Part shown: positions 26,701-36,639 of the stretch, one piece after another
Layout: every line of letters begins with the position of its first letter
How positions within the stretch are numbered: the first letter of the stretch is position 1
Source: Nymphaea colorata
Taxonomy: Eukaryota; Streptophyta; Magnoliopsida; Nymphaeales; Nymphaeaceae
Length of the DNA: 64,000 nucleotides
NCBI RefSeq assembly: GCF_008831285.2
Contig: NC_045149.1
Location: 11,184,417-11,248,416, forward strand
Reading direction: 5' to 3'
The notes under the pieces: model-generated
Databases searched by the model: none
Told to the model about the DNA's origin: nothing
The model's input: the letters and a program-made list of their open reading frames with translations, nothing else
Made by a program: the position numbers and the translations under genes

Positions 26701-29700
26701 CATTCTAAAGGAGCTTGAAGTGATCTTTGAGATGGAGTGATATGCACACAGAAATTTGTTCGTTAAGACAACTTGCCCTCCACTTTCTTGGGATGCAATG
26801 GGTACACAACATGTCGGGTTGTCTGCACTGTGGTGATGCATTTGAGAGGATATGCTTAAATAACATAAAGATCGTCTATTTGAAGACTCTTTTCAAAAAT
26901 ATCATGATGTTATTGTGCTATATTGGCCATATTATTTTCTTTGTAGGGATTTTAGAAATCTTGTGATATTTTTCCAGATATTATTTGTGGACTTTAAAAT
27001 GTTCTGTAACATCTGGATAATTCAAAATTTTGAAGATATTGGTGATTATATATTCCACTAAGTACTGCTCATTATATGCATGTGGACTTCATTTTTTTTT
27101 TTTCCTTTTAGATTTTATTTTTTGACTTTTATGGGTCAACCATCTCCTTCATCACATAATTGTGTGTGTAGTACATTTAGTATCTGAAACAGAAATTTCA
27201 GTTGCTAAATTATTTCTCTAAGTAATTAGCCATCTCTCCTTGTATAAGATTCATTTTTTTATCCTTTCGATTGCTTTAATGAGCTTCACCCTCAATATAA
27301 TTTTCTGTGATCCGTAAGCAAGGCTTTCCTGGAGAGTTAGTTCACTGGTATCTTTTTCTTGAGGAAGTCTCATAATGCTAACAAGCGTTGAGAGAAAATC
27401 CTGCATAAGTGGCAAGACACAATGGAATGAGTAATGAAAAAAACACAAACTAGTAGGTCATAGAGCCTTTTTTCTAAATGAAAGGAAATAGTTAGAAATG
27501 TTTTTTCTAAAAAGAAAATGAAGAGAAAGAAAGTATATAGAGTTAAAATGTATAACTTGTTTTAAAGTCTTGAGAGATATTGTGTTCCCTCTTTATGAAA
27601 GGTTGCTCGGAAGTGATGATAATATGATATGATGTTTTTGTAATACTAATATATTGCTGACTAAGCTTTGGTGTCAAAAAGAATGCTTTAGTTACTTTTT
27701 CACTCCTTAAGTTCATTTTATGACATAAGGATATGATTAGCCAGCTAAGTAGAAGTCATCATTGTTACTAAATAGAAAATTTGTGTAATTGCCTCATGCA
27801 CACTCGTTGGGCAAAGGTTGTAACATCTCAAGCATGGTGTCGGCTTGGGAATAATCTTTTATGTTAGAATTTGGACTATATTGATTATCATATGTCCCTA
27901 GGGTTGGTTTGGAAACAATCTGATATAATATACATATATATATAGACACACACTCCCTCTCAACATTTACAACCTAGTGTTTTGGTTTGTAGTCTTTTTG
28001 GGTTCAAATTGTGGTTGGGTGTGAATGGATTATAATTTATCGTATTGGATGCCCAAGCCAATTTTGGATCTGGTTGTTGCCATTGGTCTCATACTATGTT
28101 CAGTTCGGACCTTGGGTTTTGAGGATGCATATTTTTTGAGGAGGTTGGATTGGAACGTAAGTGTGGGAGTGAATAAGCGTACATTTGAGAGCTCGAGGTG
28201 TATTGATGGTTATATATTGTTTGGACAACTACTAAATGTCCTGGTTTATTAACCCCTTTTAGGTGCACATTGAAACTGACAGTTTGGGAACTACCATATT
28301 GAACACTTGGATTAATTTTGGATTGGGATGTTATTGTGCGAAGAGCAAAAACAGTGATGATAGACAAAACAGAGAGGAAAGAACAGGGGACACAAGAAAC
28401 AGAGTTATCGCAAATTAGGGCCACAAGAAACAAATTAGGGCTACAACCCATCTGATTGCTATTTATATTGAGCATGATACAAAGAATCGCTAAACACCAA
28501 TAACAAATTCTGTTACATGAACCTTCTGCGCATTTCCTCACTCAGCATGCTTAATTTTAAAGGTTAACAGTTATTTCAACCTTTAACTTGGCATATTGCT
28601 TCATGTTAAGCACAGCAGTTATGGTGTACATCGGAAATGTGGGCACCATGCATTTTAACTTTGTTAATCACTTAAAAATTTTTTGTTAGTTGATCTTTGT
28701 CAAAAGGCCTTCTTTGGCTTCAGAAGGTTTGATGACCTAACTCGACTGTTGGTGTAGCAGATCCAATTCACCTTTTAGTCAGCCTCGGTCCTCACGTCGT
28801 GAGGGCTACAAACCTCTCCTCTGGAAGAACACACTTTCTCATGTGTCGGTCACCAAGTTTGTACTTGGAACATGGTTCTAGCACCAATTCTAATGCACTG
28901 ATTCTAATGCACTGACCTGAAACTCAAGTGTCTGGTCTGGTGGATCCTAACCCACCTCTTAGCCGATTCTTGTCCACTACACCAAAAGGCTACAAACCAA
29001 GGAACTATTATGCATAGTCACAAATAACGTCTCGCAGTTTTAAACGGCAAGGTTTTTCTTGGGTATAATACGGCAAACTTGAAAAAACGGAAAAAAGAGA
29101 AAAATACGGGAAAAACATGGTAAATTTTTAAAAATTTTAAAAAACTAAAAATGGGAGAACAATAAAATAAGTGAGAAACTAATGACACAAACATCAAAAG
29201 ATAAGTAGATTTGCAACAAATAAAAAATAGAAAATAAAAAAAAAACTGTTTGACGTTGAAAAAAGTGAAAAAACGCATTTTTTCGTTTTTAATGTTTTTT
29301 AAAAGTTTTAAATGGCCAGTTATCGTGTTTTTTTCGAAAAAAACGAGTTTTAGTTTGAAGTGTGATCCTTCTTCAGTAATTAAATGTTACATTTTTTATG
29401 TTCTGTTCTGAGCTAAGATTGTTTCTATTGCTACATAATCATCATAGCTGAAACATATAGAGTAGTTCTGGCATAACATTGTTTTATGAAATGTACTATC
29501 AAGATCAAAGATTCATGTTTGGTATGCACATCCTTCACACATTCTTCTGTATTTTTTGAAGTGATTATTTTCCTCCCTTTCTGCCTTTCTTTCTTACATT
29601 ATGTATGATTTGTTCTGATAGGCCTAAGCACGTTTCTGTTGCTAAATAATCTAAGCTGAACGATTTATGGAGATGTTCTGGTGCAGAATTGTTTTATCAA

Positions 29701-30092
29701 ATGTACTATTTAGTCTAAGATAGACTAATGTTGCCTTTGCACAGCCTTGTAATTTACAAAGTGATTAGTTTCCTTCCTTTCTGTCTTTCTTTCTTCTGAA
29801 AATTGAAATTTCATTTTTATGCGATCTGCAGTCTTTCATTTTGAATTATTCGTTTTATAGATCTGAGCATGTTTCTTCTCTTAAATAATAAAAAAATATA
29901 AAAAGGTGCTGTTAAAGTTAGTTTACCAAATGTACTTTGACTATCATGATCTTAAGGTAGACTGATGCTTTCCGTGCACATTCCTTCTGTAAAATTCCAA
30001 GTGATTATTTTCCTTCCTTTCTGCTCTTTGTTTTTCTGGACATTGAAGTTCTTTGGTGTGATCTGCAGTCTTTCTTGGGAGCGAAAGTATGA
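15632..30092 (+). CDS. TOPP: Serine/threonine protein phosphatase PP1 catalytic subunit (four exons joined)
   Basis: The joined exons 15632-15809, 23020-23579, 23684-23908 and 30069-30092 give a predicted 328-aa PP1 catalytic subunit, a normal length for plant TOPP proteins. All metal and catalytic motifs of the PPP family are present: GDIHGQ (60-65, D61 and H63), GDYVDRG (88-94, D89 and D92), RGNHE (119-123, N121 and H122), HGG (170-172, H170), RAHQ (243-246, H245) and the [11 protein letters not shown] loop (from about 265). The enzyme removes phosphate from Ser/Thr in cytosol and nucleus; in known systems its specificity comes from regulatory partners that dock on PP1. The start ATG is the usual [10 protein letters not shown]-type N-terminus. 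All junctions are GT-AG and in phase. The tail ([20 protein letters not shown] then [15 protein letters not shown]) is the variable plant C-terminus. Which TOPP paralogue it is cannot be told without alignment. Confidence 0.95.
16912..17272. mobile_element. Tourist-like (PIF/Harbinger) MITE in PP1 intron 1
   Basis: Inverted ends GGGGGTGTTTGA and TCAAACACCCCC enclose 361 bp and are flanked by a TAA trinucleotide on both sides (16909-16911 and 17273-17275), the 3-bp target duplication typical of PIF/Harbinger. The interior has repeated CCATGGA/GTCCATGG inverted motifs and no coding frame. Confidence 0.85.
17663..17717. repeat. (TA)n microsatellite
   Basis: About 27 TA repeats in PP1 intron 1. 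Confidence 0.95.
18292..18642. mobile_element. AT-rich MITE, CATTGTCACAAATA family, copy A
   Basis: Starts CATAGTCACAAGTAACG and ends near GCATTTTCTGTGGCTATA. Shares TTTTTCTCGGGTATAATACGG and ATAAGTGAGAAACTAAT with copies at 29013 and 45822, so it is a real dispersed family. Lies in PP1 intron 1. No coding capacity. Confidence 0.75.
20806..21129. mobile_element. hAT-type MITE, CTAAGTCACACGGGTA family, copy 2, perfect 8-bp target duplication
   Basis: Ends are CTAAGTCACATGGGTATGGG and (right end reverse-complemented) CTAAGTCACACGGGTACG. The flanks AACAAGGG at 20798-20805 and 21130-21137 are identical, an 8-bp target-site duplication. 324 bp, no coding frame, inside PP1 intron 1. Confidence 0.85.
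21660..21970. repeat. Relative of the AT-rich MITE family
   Basis: Contains GGTTTTTCTCAGGTATTTT and AAATAAATGAGAAACTAATG as in copies A-C, and ends near ATGATCTGTGGCAATG, a diverged form of ATATTTGTGACAATG. Boundaries approximate. Confidence 0.5.
23020..23579 (+). CDS. TOPP: PP1 catalytic subunit, exon 2 (catalytic core)
   Basis: Encodes most of the metallophosphatase fold, residues 60-246, from [18 protein letters not shown] to [10 protein letters not shown]. It holds five of the six metal ligands seen in plant PP1 (D61, H63, D89, N121, H170) and the sixth, H245, near its end. Acceptor TATTCAG at 23019; donor CAG/GTTATG at 23580. The frame is open across the donor, so intron 2 retention would add about 37 codons before a stop. 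Confidence 0.95.
23580..23683 (+). other. TOPP: PP1 intron 2 (104 bp)
   Basis: Short, T-rich, GT-AG (acceptor AACTGCAG), phase 0. Much smaller than the two neighbouring introns. Confidence 0.9.
23684..23908 (+). CDS. TOPP: PP1 catalytic subunit, exon 3
   Basis: Encodes residues 247-321: [20 protein letters not shown] then [20 protein letters not shown] then [15 protein letters not shown] and the Ser/Thr-rich tail to AGMK. It contains the beta12-13 loop (SAPNYCGEF) that in PP1 binds inhibitors and toxins. Donor AAG/GTATTC at 23909. Reading through the donor would give 11 further codons ([14 protein letters not shown]-like) and then a stop, so a readthrough or early-polyadenylated form is conceivable. 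Confidence 0.93.
25901..26028. repeat. 64-bp perfect tandem duplication
   Basis: A unit starting GTCTCTAGGCTTGACTTC is repeated at 25901-25964 and 25965-26028 without a visible difference, immediately left of a MITE terminus at 26041. Confidence 0.95.
26041..26447. mobile_element. MITE, GTCACACGGATACGG family, copy 3
   Basis: Inverted ends GTCACACGGATACGG (26041-26055) and CCGTGTCCGTGTGAC (26433-26447) differ at one position. The interior repeats GGATACGGGTACGGG near the left end and has a 60-base-spaced repeat of ATAAGTCATAAGAAAGAAAG (26211 and 26271). No clear target duplication. In PP1 intron 3. Confidence 0.75.
26460..26692. mobile_element. AT-rich MITE, CATTGTCACAAATA family, copy D (reverse)
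   Basis: Ends TATTTGTGACAATG at 26679-26692, whose reverse complement CATTGTCACAAATA is the left end of copy C (45822). Left boundary unclear. Confidence 0.55.
28740..28995. repeat. LTR-like fragment
   Basis: The segment TGGATCCTAACCCACCTCTTAG...AAAGGCTACAAACC is similar in order and wording to 48835-48900 (GGATCCCAACCCGCCCCCTAG...AACGGCTAGGAACC), which sits in an LTR-like sequence. Also contains the doublet ATTCTAATGCACTG twice in a row. Assignment is inferred. Confidence 0.4.
29013..29354. mobile_element. AT-rich MITE, CATTGTCACAAATA family, copy B
   Basis: Starts CATAGTCACAAATAACG and follows copy A almost line by line (TTTTTCTTGGGTATAATACGG, AATAAGTGAGAAACTAATG). In PP1 intron 3. Confidence 0.75.
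29400..30068. repeat. Degenerate triplication in front of the last PP1 exon
   Basis: Three successive units of about 200-240 bases share, in order, TTCTG(T/A)T...CTGAGC, TTTCT.TTGCTAAATAAT, CAAATGTACTAT, a pyrimidine tract GTGATTATTTTCCTTCCTTTCTG (29561, 29761, 30001) and, in the last two, GATCTGCAGTCTTTC. The last unit contains the true acceptor and last exon; the middle unit contains a copy of that acceptor. Confidence 0.75.
29832..29888 (+). other. Candidate alternative last exon of PP1
   Basis: GATCTGCAG/TCTTTC at 29823-29837 duplicates the acceptor used at 30069. If used with the exon 3 donor, it would stay in frame for 18 codons ([18 protein letters not shown]) and stop at 29886-29888, replacing the conserved-looking SFLGAKV tail. 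Inference only; the downstream acceptor gives the family-like ending. Confidence 0.3.
30069..30092 (+). CDS. TOPP: PP1 catalytic subunit, exon 4 (seven codons and stop)
   Basis: After the acceptor GATCTGCAG at 30068 the frame reads SFLGAKV and stop (TGA 30090-30092). It completes a tail of the form ...[16 protein letters not shown], like the C-termini of plant TOPP proteins. The phase matches exon 3 exactly. The exon is too short to be found by coding statistics, so the call rests on the match to the family tail and the splice site. Confidence 0.85.
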   Translation, partial: SFLGAKV

Positions 30093-32124
30093 GTGTGAGA
30101 TTTCGGTGACCTTGTGCACATCAAATGGGCCTCGATCCTGGGCGTTCTCTCAATTCGACTAAATGACAAGACTTGATTTCTGCAGAAGCAGATGCCTTTT
30201 GATTTGTTATAAAATATTCAGAAGATATTGCGGTGGAATGTTGGCAATGCATATAGGAGCACTCTGATTTCCATGTACATTAGCTGTTGAATATTGCTGT
30301 GTGCTTTGTAGACAGTTTTCTTTTTTTGGTGTTAGACTTGCGATTTTAGCCACGAGGTGTATGTAGGATTTCCACACCAACGATATCATGGTTGATAAAG
30401 TTGTGCATCACTCTGACGAGTCTGACCCCATGGATGGTTACTAGGCAATGTGGTAACAGAAAAGATTTTAAAGCTGGATCTGGCCAGCGTCCACATTTAC
30501 TGCTTTCATGTTACAGGATCACAAAAATGGTTTCAATTTCATATGCGCACTGCAACTTTTGCTTATGATCCACTGCTGCAATCTGTCTCCGTCATTGATC
30601 CTTTGATTCAGGAGTTGAATTTAGTATAGTTCCCATACTACTGGCTGGCTTTTTTTGGTTGTCAAATATAAATTTCTCTTGGCTTCTAGGTTAAGACGGC
30701 ATCCCAATTGGTTCTGAAATTTGGTACAGTTTACGGCCAAAAATGGTTGTGGTTCTGCATGTCTTTGCAAGATTATGACCTCTGTGTTCTTCAAGAGAAG
30801 AGACTGACTAATGAAATGGAACATTGTAGATGTCGTCAGCACTCATTTTGTTTTTGATAGAGAGCACAAATGAAGAAGTTAAGCAGCACACTCTGAAAAT
30901 GGCTGCAGTTCTAGAGGGGTAAGTGGTATGGGATGGCTTCCACTTCGTTGATTTTGATCCGCACGTTGATTTTGCTCCAATGTCTGCCTCACAAAATGAT
31001 CGACTTTATGGTTTCTCTATTTGGTGTCGAGTGCATTCAGGGTGGGTAAAAGTGCACCATCACTTGCATCACCAAACTTTATGGGGGTCTTCTAGAAAAG
31101 CATTTTCACATGAAAGGGACAGTCGAGAACTGTAATCACTCTCAATATGGCTGTAGTTCTGTAGGGTTAAACCGTCATTCTCATCTCACCAAAATTGGTC
31201 GTAAGTTTTGGACTTAGATGGTTTATGTGTTATCCCCTATAAAATGGATACTGACAGCTATCAGTCCTTGTTCCATCTGTCGTGCCAACCTTCTCGGGGA
31301 TTATATTCAGCATATGAACTGCATTGTTGCATAATTCTGTATTTCTTAATCTTCAACTCAAAGTTTTGACTTTTCTTTTACATGTCCATATCAATTTTCT
31401 TTACAAACATTCTCGACTGTATGCGAAACCGAGCAAAAAGCACTTTTGCTTTAGGCCACCAAATAAAATTTGTAAAGAAAGCAATCGAAGCATTGGATTC
31501 TCAAATGGGGTCTTGATGATGATGGTGATGATGGCAAGAAGGTTCTTGGTGCTACACAATAACTAGCATTATCACCTGGTTGATGCTCAAGGAATATAAG
31601 CAAAATAAGGTTATCACGTCTCAGTTTTCTAAGGTCTGTGCTCATCCTCGTGGTCTGTCTACCTCTCGATCTCTGCGTCTTTGCGGCTAAAATGGTCAAT
31701 GAAAACGAAGAGCAAACCAATGAAGAAACGAGACGTTTGTCTCTGTACCTGCAGGAAAAACCTAGAAACTCTAGGAAATGCCTTCGATTCTCCTGGAAAT
31801 AAAGAGCGGCTAGCATCCCCTGTGTTCGATGCGTCTCCACTACTGACTTTGCTTTCAAAAATTGCTAACCAAGGCACATTGAATGGCTCTGCTTATTTCG
31901 TTTTTCTTACAACTCAAGCAAGGACCTTTCCAAAGCATAAAGCGGCCAAATTAAGTAATGGGGACGCCTTTTTTTCGTCGCGTATGAAGGATTGGGGTGT
32001 TTCAAATCCATGAAAGTGATGGGGGAATCTGTCCATGTTCAATCCCAAAGTCGTAACTCAGGTAGCTGGCAAAATGGGGTTGAAGCTAGGAAACTGAACA
32101 TGGGAACTGTTCATTGGCGTCTTT
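30093..32124. other. PP1 3' UTR and intergenic spacer
   Basis: The first part should be the 3' UTR; ATAAAATATT at about 30210 is a plausible polyadenylation element, but the end is not fixed. Open frames at 31451-31858 (-), 31681-32013 (+) and 31659-31877 (-) overlap each other and are not recognised. No gene called. Confidence 0.4.
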
Positions 32125-32300
32125 CAGTGGCTGAGCCAGAAAAATTGGATGGATGGAAGGGCACTCGTTTAAAAATATTCATATCTAGTGGGGCACTTTT
32201 ATATATATATATATATATATATATAAGAATAAATGTCTATTTAAAAATAAAGAAATTTTAAGAGACTGGTGTGGGCAATTGCCCACATCAGTCAAGAAAC
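32125..32300. mobile_element. hAT-like MITE (palindrome family), copy 3
   Basis: Starts CAGTGGCTGAGCCAGAAAAAT and carries the perfect palindrome TGTGGGCAATTGCCCACA at 32270-32287, with a (TA)n run between. Right end unclear. Confidence 0.55.
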
Positions 32301-32329
32301 TGAAGAAGAGAAAGAAGAAAAAAAAAAAG

Positions 32330-32530
32330 ACAGGAGTTTACGTGGTTTGGAGTTAATGTTTTCCTGTGGCCGCACGGAGTTTTTCACTATCACAGAAGCA
32401 TCAAAGCAACACAAGAAGCTGCCAAGATCTCAAACATGGGGGTTACCCCAAACACAAAATACAATAAGCTTATTAAGTACTGTTCAAGCTCTACACTCCA
32501 ACAGTCTTCACACACCTGTCTAGTAGGTTA
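32330..32530. repeat. Copia LTR-like fragment
   Basis: TTTACGTGGTTTGGAGTTAATG followed by a GTGGCCGCACGGAGTTTTTCAC stretch resembles the conserved ACGTGGTTCGG...CTACGTCCACGG part of many plant copia LTRs. Boundaries unknown. Confidence 0.4.
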
Positions 32531-33031
32531 AGTGGGCTAAAATTCAGTATTCTAATGTGCACAAGGCCAAGGTAGTGAAGAGGGATTAACTTACTAGGCA
32601 ATAATACTGTATAAAGGCGTTGGGTTGGTTGCTAGCTATAATCTAACATGGTCAAAAAGAGAAAAAAACTGACATGTAGAAGAAAAAGGAAAACCTCTGA
32701 TGGGTTGTTTGATATATATATACATATATTATGTGTGTGTGGGTGAAAAGGAACACAAGATCCCTGGACTCAAACCTTAAGGAGGCTAAAACTTGAGCAA
32801 ATGAAAGGTATTCAAACACCCCCGGACCCGAAGGATTCCCTTTAGTCAAATTGTTAAGACATCTGAGCTAAGAGAAATACCTAAGACCTCATAAAAGTAT
32901 GGGAATGAGCTTGTATTGAGTTTGAGAAAAAGATGGGGGTGTAGAAGCTTTTTGTAAGCTGAGCAAGCAACCTGTTAGTAAATAATTAGTTCGCATACCA
33001 ATACAACATATCGATTGATATAGTGTTTTAG

Positions 33032-33401
33032 TAGGGATGTCAACAGATCCGATTCGAATCAGATATACTCTTAACCGTATCTTATTTACATATTCATATT
33101 TGAATTTGGATTCAAATATGAATGAAGAAAAGTGATCAGAATCCAAAATCCAATATCTAATTTCACAATCCATATCCAATCCGAATCTGAATTTACGTTC
33201 ACATCTCAATCTGAATCCAAATTTTGAGCCGAATCTGATCTGATTTCAAAATATGGGTTGAATATTTGTTTAAATCCAAATCCAATTTGTATCTGAATCC
33301 GATCAGACATTTATGTATATTCGAATCCAATCGGATATTTAAAAATTATTTTTTTTCAAAACAGAGACATCCGAACAAAATCAAGTATATTGACATCCCT
33401 A
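33032..33401. mobile_element. hAT-like MITE with TAGGGATGTCAA ends
   Basis: Perfect 12-bp inverted ends TAGGGATGTCAA (33032-33043) and TTGACATCCCTA (33390-33401) with flanks TGTTTTAG (33024-33031) and TATTTTAG (33402-33409), matching 7 of 8. The interior is dense in GAATC(C/A)GAT-type motifs (for example CCGATTCGAATCAGAT). No coding frame of its own. Confidence 0.8.
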
Positions 33402-33409
33402 TATTTTAG

Positions 33410-35440
33410 TCAATATGCATCATTACATTTTGTCCCATATTAACATACTCCTATTGGATTTTTAAAATTTTAAAATAAATTTAGAATGTTTTAAATCGAT
33501 TTGGAAACAAAAAAATAAAAAATATAAACAAGTATCGACCCTGTATTACATTGACAAGGGCAAAACATATCATCCGATACGCTACAATATGGAGCAACAT
33601 TATCAACACTGAAAGTGGTTTCATCTTCCAACCCTTGTTGTAAGTGCCTGAGCAAAGGCTGACCACATCCACTCAGATGCACTAAATGATCACTCCCTTA
33701 TCAAAGAAGACATTAGTGATGAAAGGAAGGCTTGTTTGTTCTCTGGGGACATGAGTGATGCATGTGTAAAGGACGGGAAGTGGACACATCCCTCCTCAAA
33801 GTGGCCGATATCTCGTCATAGTGCTCACAAAATGTGCGTACAAGTGGTGGGTCTGGTTTGTGTGTATATTGTCAGTGGCCACTTGAAAGAAGGAGACGCG
33901 TCATGCATCGACCAGACCTTTTTGCCAAATCCATTTGCAGAAGAAAGGTCAAGTTGGAAGCTTTCAGTTTCCTACCAAACACAGTCAACCAGATGTTTTC
34001 ATTTGCCAAATCCTTCTTTTTTTCCGGTGAGTGGGAGGCTAATCGCACTGTCCGAATGAAAGCTGAAGCCTTCTCCTTTTTCCCACCCTCCAGAGTCAAG
34101 ACTACTTTCGGTGCCTTAGGATGACACGCGTCCACATTTGCCAAACCCCTCTTGATAACAAATTTCAAAGGTTTTAGATTCTTTTTCTGATGTTGGCATG
34201 CATGAGGTTATTTCTTTGAGTTGGGTAGCATGGAGCAATTCAAGTGGTGGAGACTCCTCTAAGAGGCCGAAGGCCTCCTCTGCATTCATGGGGTTCAGTG
34301 TTACTCTAGAGCCTGGTTGGAGAGCGGAATACCTGTCAACTATAGTGTTAACTATCCACCATTTGTAGTCTAGAGGAGTACCGTCCACAGAAATCAAACT
34401 GATGACTAGATTTTAAACAGCCTGTCAGCCCGATGGATCAGTTCAAGCGGAATATAAGTTGGGCAATTATAAGGACATGAATCGTTTGGATTCAGATAAG
34501 ATCCGCATTTATCATATTCGACTAAATAGGATTCTCCATGAGTAGGTTCAGGCATAGAGTTGAATTTTTGAAATTGAAACAGGGCCCAACAAGGGTAAGA
34601 GCACAACTTTTAAAGCTAATTGTGTTGCACACTTATTGAGTTCCTGGTTTTGAATTTGGATTTAGCCACTTAGACTAATTTTCACCTGTCTGTCAGTTCA
34701 ACCAGCTACGGTATGCCTCTCAGAGTGAATCAATTCAAGTGGAATATGATTTCAGCAATTATAAGGACATGAATAGTTTGGATTCAGATCAGATCCGAAT
34801 TTACCATATTCAACCTAATGGGATTCTCCTTAACCAAATTCAGGCCTAGAGTTGAGGCTTTGAAAGTGAAACAAGACCCAACAAGGGTAAGATCATAAAT
34901 TTAAAGCTATTTGGGTTGCATCCTTATTGAGTTCCCGGCTTTGAATGTGGGTCTAGCTTCTTATACTATGCACATTCCGACTGTGGGTCCGATTAGGATT
35001 TGAGGTCCACTTTTTTTTTTTTTTTTCAATCGGATCTTACCAACCCATGGACATCCCCAACCATTTTGATCATCAAAATATTGTTTGAATGTACATCAGA
35101 TCCAACACGCATTTATCAGATTGGCCTTGGTTCAGAATTAGGAATGGATGCAGATAAACATTTAAGAACAGTTTAGGTTCAATCCACATCGAGACCTATT
35201 CACAATGCGACGTTTATAGATAGAGTGCATGCTCTTTAACAAATTTAACAGATTGGAACTGGTAAATATTGCAATATTGTGGGGTTGGATTTGTTCAAGT
35301 ACATACGTATATATGAATCTAATTCTACATTTAGATTTCGTTTTAGATCAGTTACAATCTGTCTGACTATGGATTCAGCAACAAAAGTTGGATTCAAGTG
35401 ATATTAAAAATTTTTGAATTTTGACTTGGAAACATACATA
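33410..35440. other. Intergenic, repeat-like, unassigned frames
   Basis: Minus-strand frames at 33481-33682 (cysteine-rich, ...APYCSVSDDMFCPCQCNTGS) and 34116-34397 (...TPLDYKWWIVNTIVDRYSAL...) look less random than their surroundings but match no family I can name and have no intact gene around them. 34400-35260 repeats GATCCGAATTTA / GGATTCAGAT motifs (two related blocks near 34430-34620 and 34720-34930) like the TAGGGATGTCAA element. Confidence 0.3.
34430..34940. repeat. Diverged direct repeat of about 290-bp period
   Basis: GTTCAAGCGGAATATAAG...GGGCAATTATAAGGACATGAAT (from about 34440) recurs as ATTCAAGTGGAATATGAT...AGCAATTATAAGGACATGAAT (from about 34732), followed in both by GGATTCAGAT(A/C)AGATCCG, CATATTC and AACA(A/G)G.CCCAACAAGGGTAAGA. 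Non-coding. Confidence 0.75.
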
Positions 35441-35446
35441 TTTGGC

Positions 35447-35588
35447 TGAGGGGCAGTCACTATATATTTAAGAGGCATTTTATATATAAATATGTAAAAA
35501 TTAGGGTTGTGCAATTTGTAAAGAAGAGATTTTCATTGGACCGTGTGGGCAATTGCCTACACATACCCACTTGTGGCTCTGCTCCTCA
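35447..35588. mobile_element. hAT-like MITE (palindrome family), copy 4
   Basis: Inverted ends TGAGGGGCAG and CTCTGCTCCTCA, 142 bp, with the family palindrome at 35544-35561 (one mismatch). Target duplication not clear. Confidence 0.65.
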
Positions 35589-35928
35589 GTCTTATCAAGT
35601 TCTAATCTCGAATTTGCGAAGCCGAACGTGACTAACAATCTATATACAAATGCACAGATGTCAAATTAATTGAAGATGATTCAGATTCATTTTAGTGGAT
35701 CCAATTTGGCTTTGGATGTGGAACTCACTATGAGGAATCACACCCATCATATTATGTGGATGGCCTGGGTTAATCTGAGGTGATCAAGTCTATATATTTG
35801 CACCACCAATTTCTGGGTCCCTTTCTTCTTAATCAGCTGATAATATAGAAGTAAGGGCAGTCTTGATCAAATTTAGTTTCCTTTCTGACAATTTTTTAAA
35901 AGACATGTCCATTATACAAATCCACGAT

Positions 35929-36358
35929 GTTGTTCCTGCAAGTATTATCAAAATCAGTGTGAATCGGTTTGAAGCTGCCGATTTGAAACGAATCGGCACT
36001 ATTTCTATTCAATTCAAGGTGCGATTCCAGACTTGTAGAAATCAGTGGATTTTCATAATAATAGCTGATATCAGGCGAAAATTAATCGGGCGATTCAACT
36101 CGAATCGCCTGATTGTGCCTTGCTACAATTGCAAATTTCTGCAAATGTTGTTCCTACCAGTGTTATCAGAATGATTGTGAATCGGTTTGAATCTGCCAAT
36201 TTGAATCGAGTCGGCATTATTGCGATTCGTTTCATGGGGTGATTTCCAAAATGGTAGAAAATCAGCGGATTGTCATAGGAATAGCTGAAATAAGGTGAAA
36301 ATCGGGCAATTCAACTTGAATCACTTGATTTTGGCTCTCTAAAATTGCAAATTTCTGC
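35929..36358. repeat. Tandem duplication of about 218 bp
   Basis: GTTGTTCCT(G/A)C at 35929 and 36147 begin two diverged but collinear units sharing GTGAATCGGTTTGAA, ATAGCTGA(T/A)AT and ATTGCAAATTTCTGCA. Rich in CGATTC/GAATCG words. Short frame 35863-36174 in it is not recognised. Confidence 0.85.
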
Positions 36359-36424
36359 ACCTCTTGAAGCGACGAGGCTACTAAGGACACAAGTCGTGCT
36401 GGTGCAGGCCATAATTGTTACTCA

Positions 36425-36507
36425 AGGGGACATTTGGTACCAGAGATGTAAGTGCCTTACGAATTCTTGAGACACTGATCAAGTGTCCATGGCACCAAAC
36501 AACCCCT
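36425..36507. mobile_element. Miniature inverted-repeat remnant
   Basis: AGGGGACATTTGGTACC and GGCACCAAACAACCCCT are imperfect inverted ends about 80 bp apart, of the GGGGTGTTTGG type seen in Tourist-like elements. Confidence 0.45.
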
Positions 36508-36639
36508 AAAGTGTGAGTTCACAAGGGTCTTCTAACATGCAACTTATGTATCCAATGGTGACATGATTCTGAATTTCTTTCTCAAAAGAGTGGTGTTACA
36601 GTTGCTATAGCTGTCCCTAAATCAATATAAGAGAGAACA

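Larger units (their letters stand above)
23909..30068 (+). other. TOPP: PP1 intron 3 (6.2 kb)
   Basis: Phase-0 intron before a seven-codon last exon. It holds a 64-bp tandem duplication, a CACACGGATACGG MITE, AT-rich MITEs near 26460-26692 and 29013-29354, an LTR-like fragment (28740-28995) and a triplicated block just before the acceptor (29400-30068). Small open frames (for example 25177-25512, 28089-28541) match nothing I know. Confidence 0.8.

Noticed and set aside
31451-32013. Opposing frames of 110-135 codons downstream of the phosphatase
   Set aside because: Overlap on opposite strands without any family signature; could be 3' UTR or spacer.
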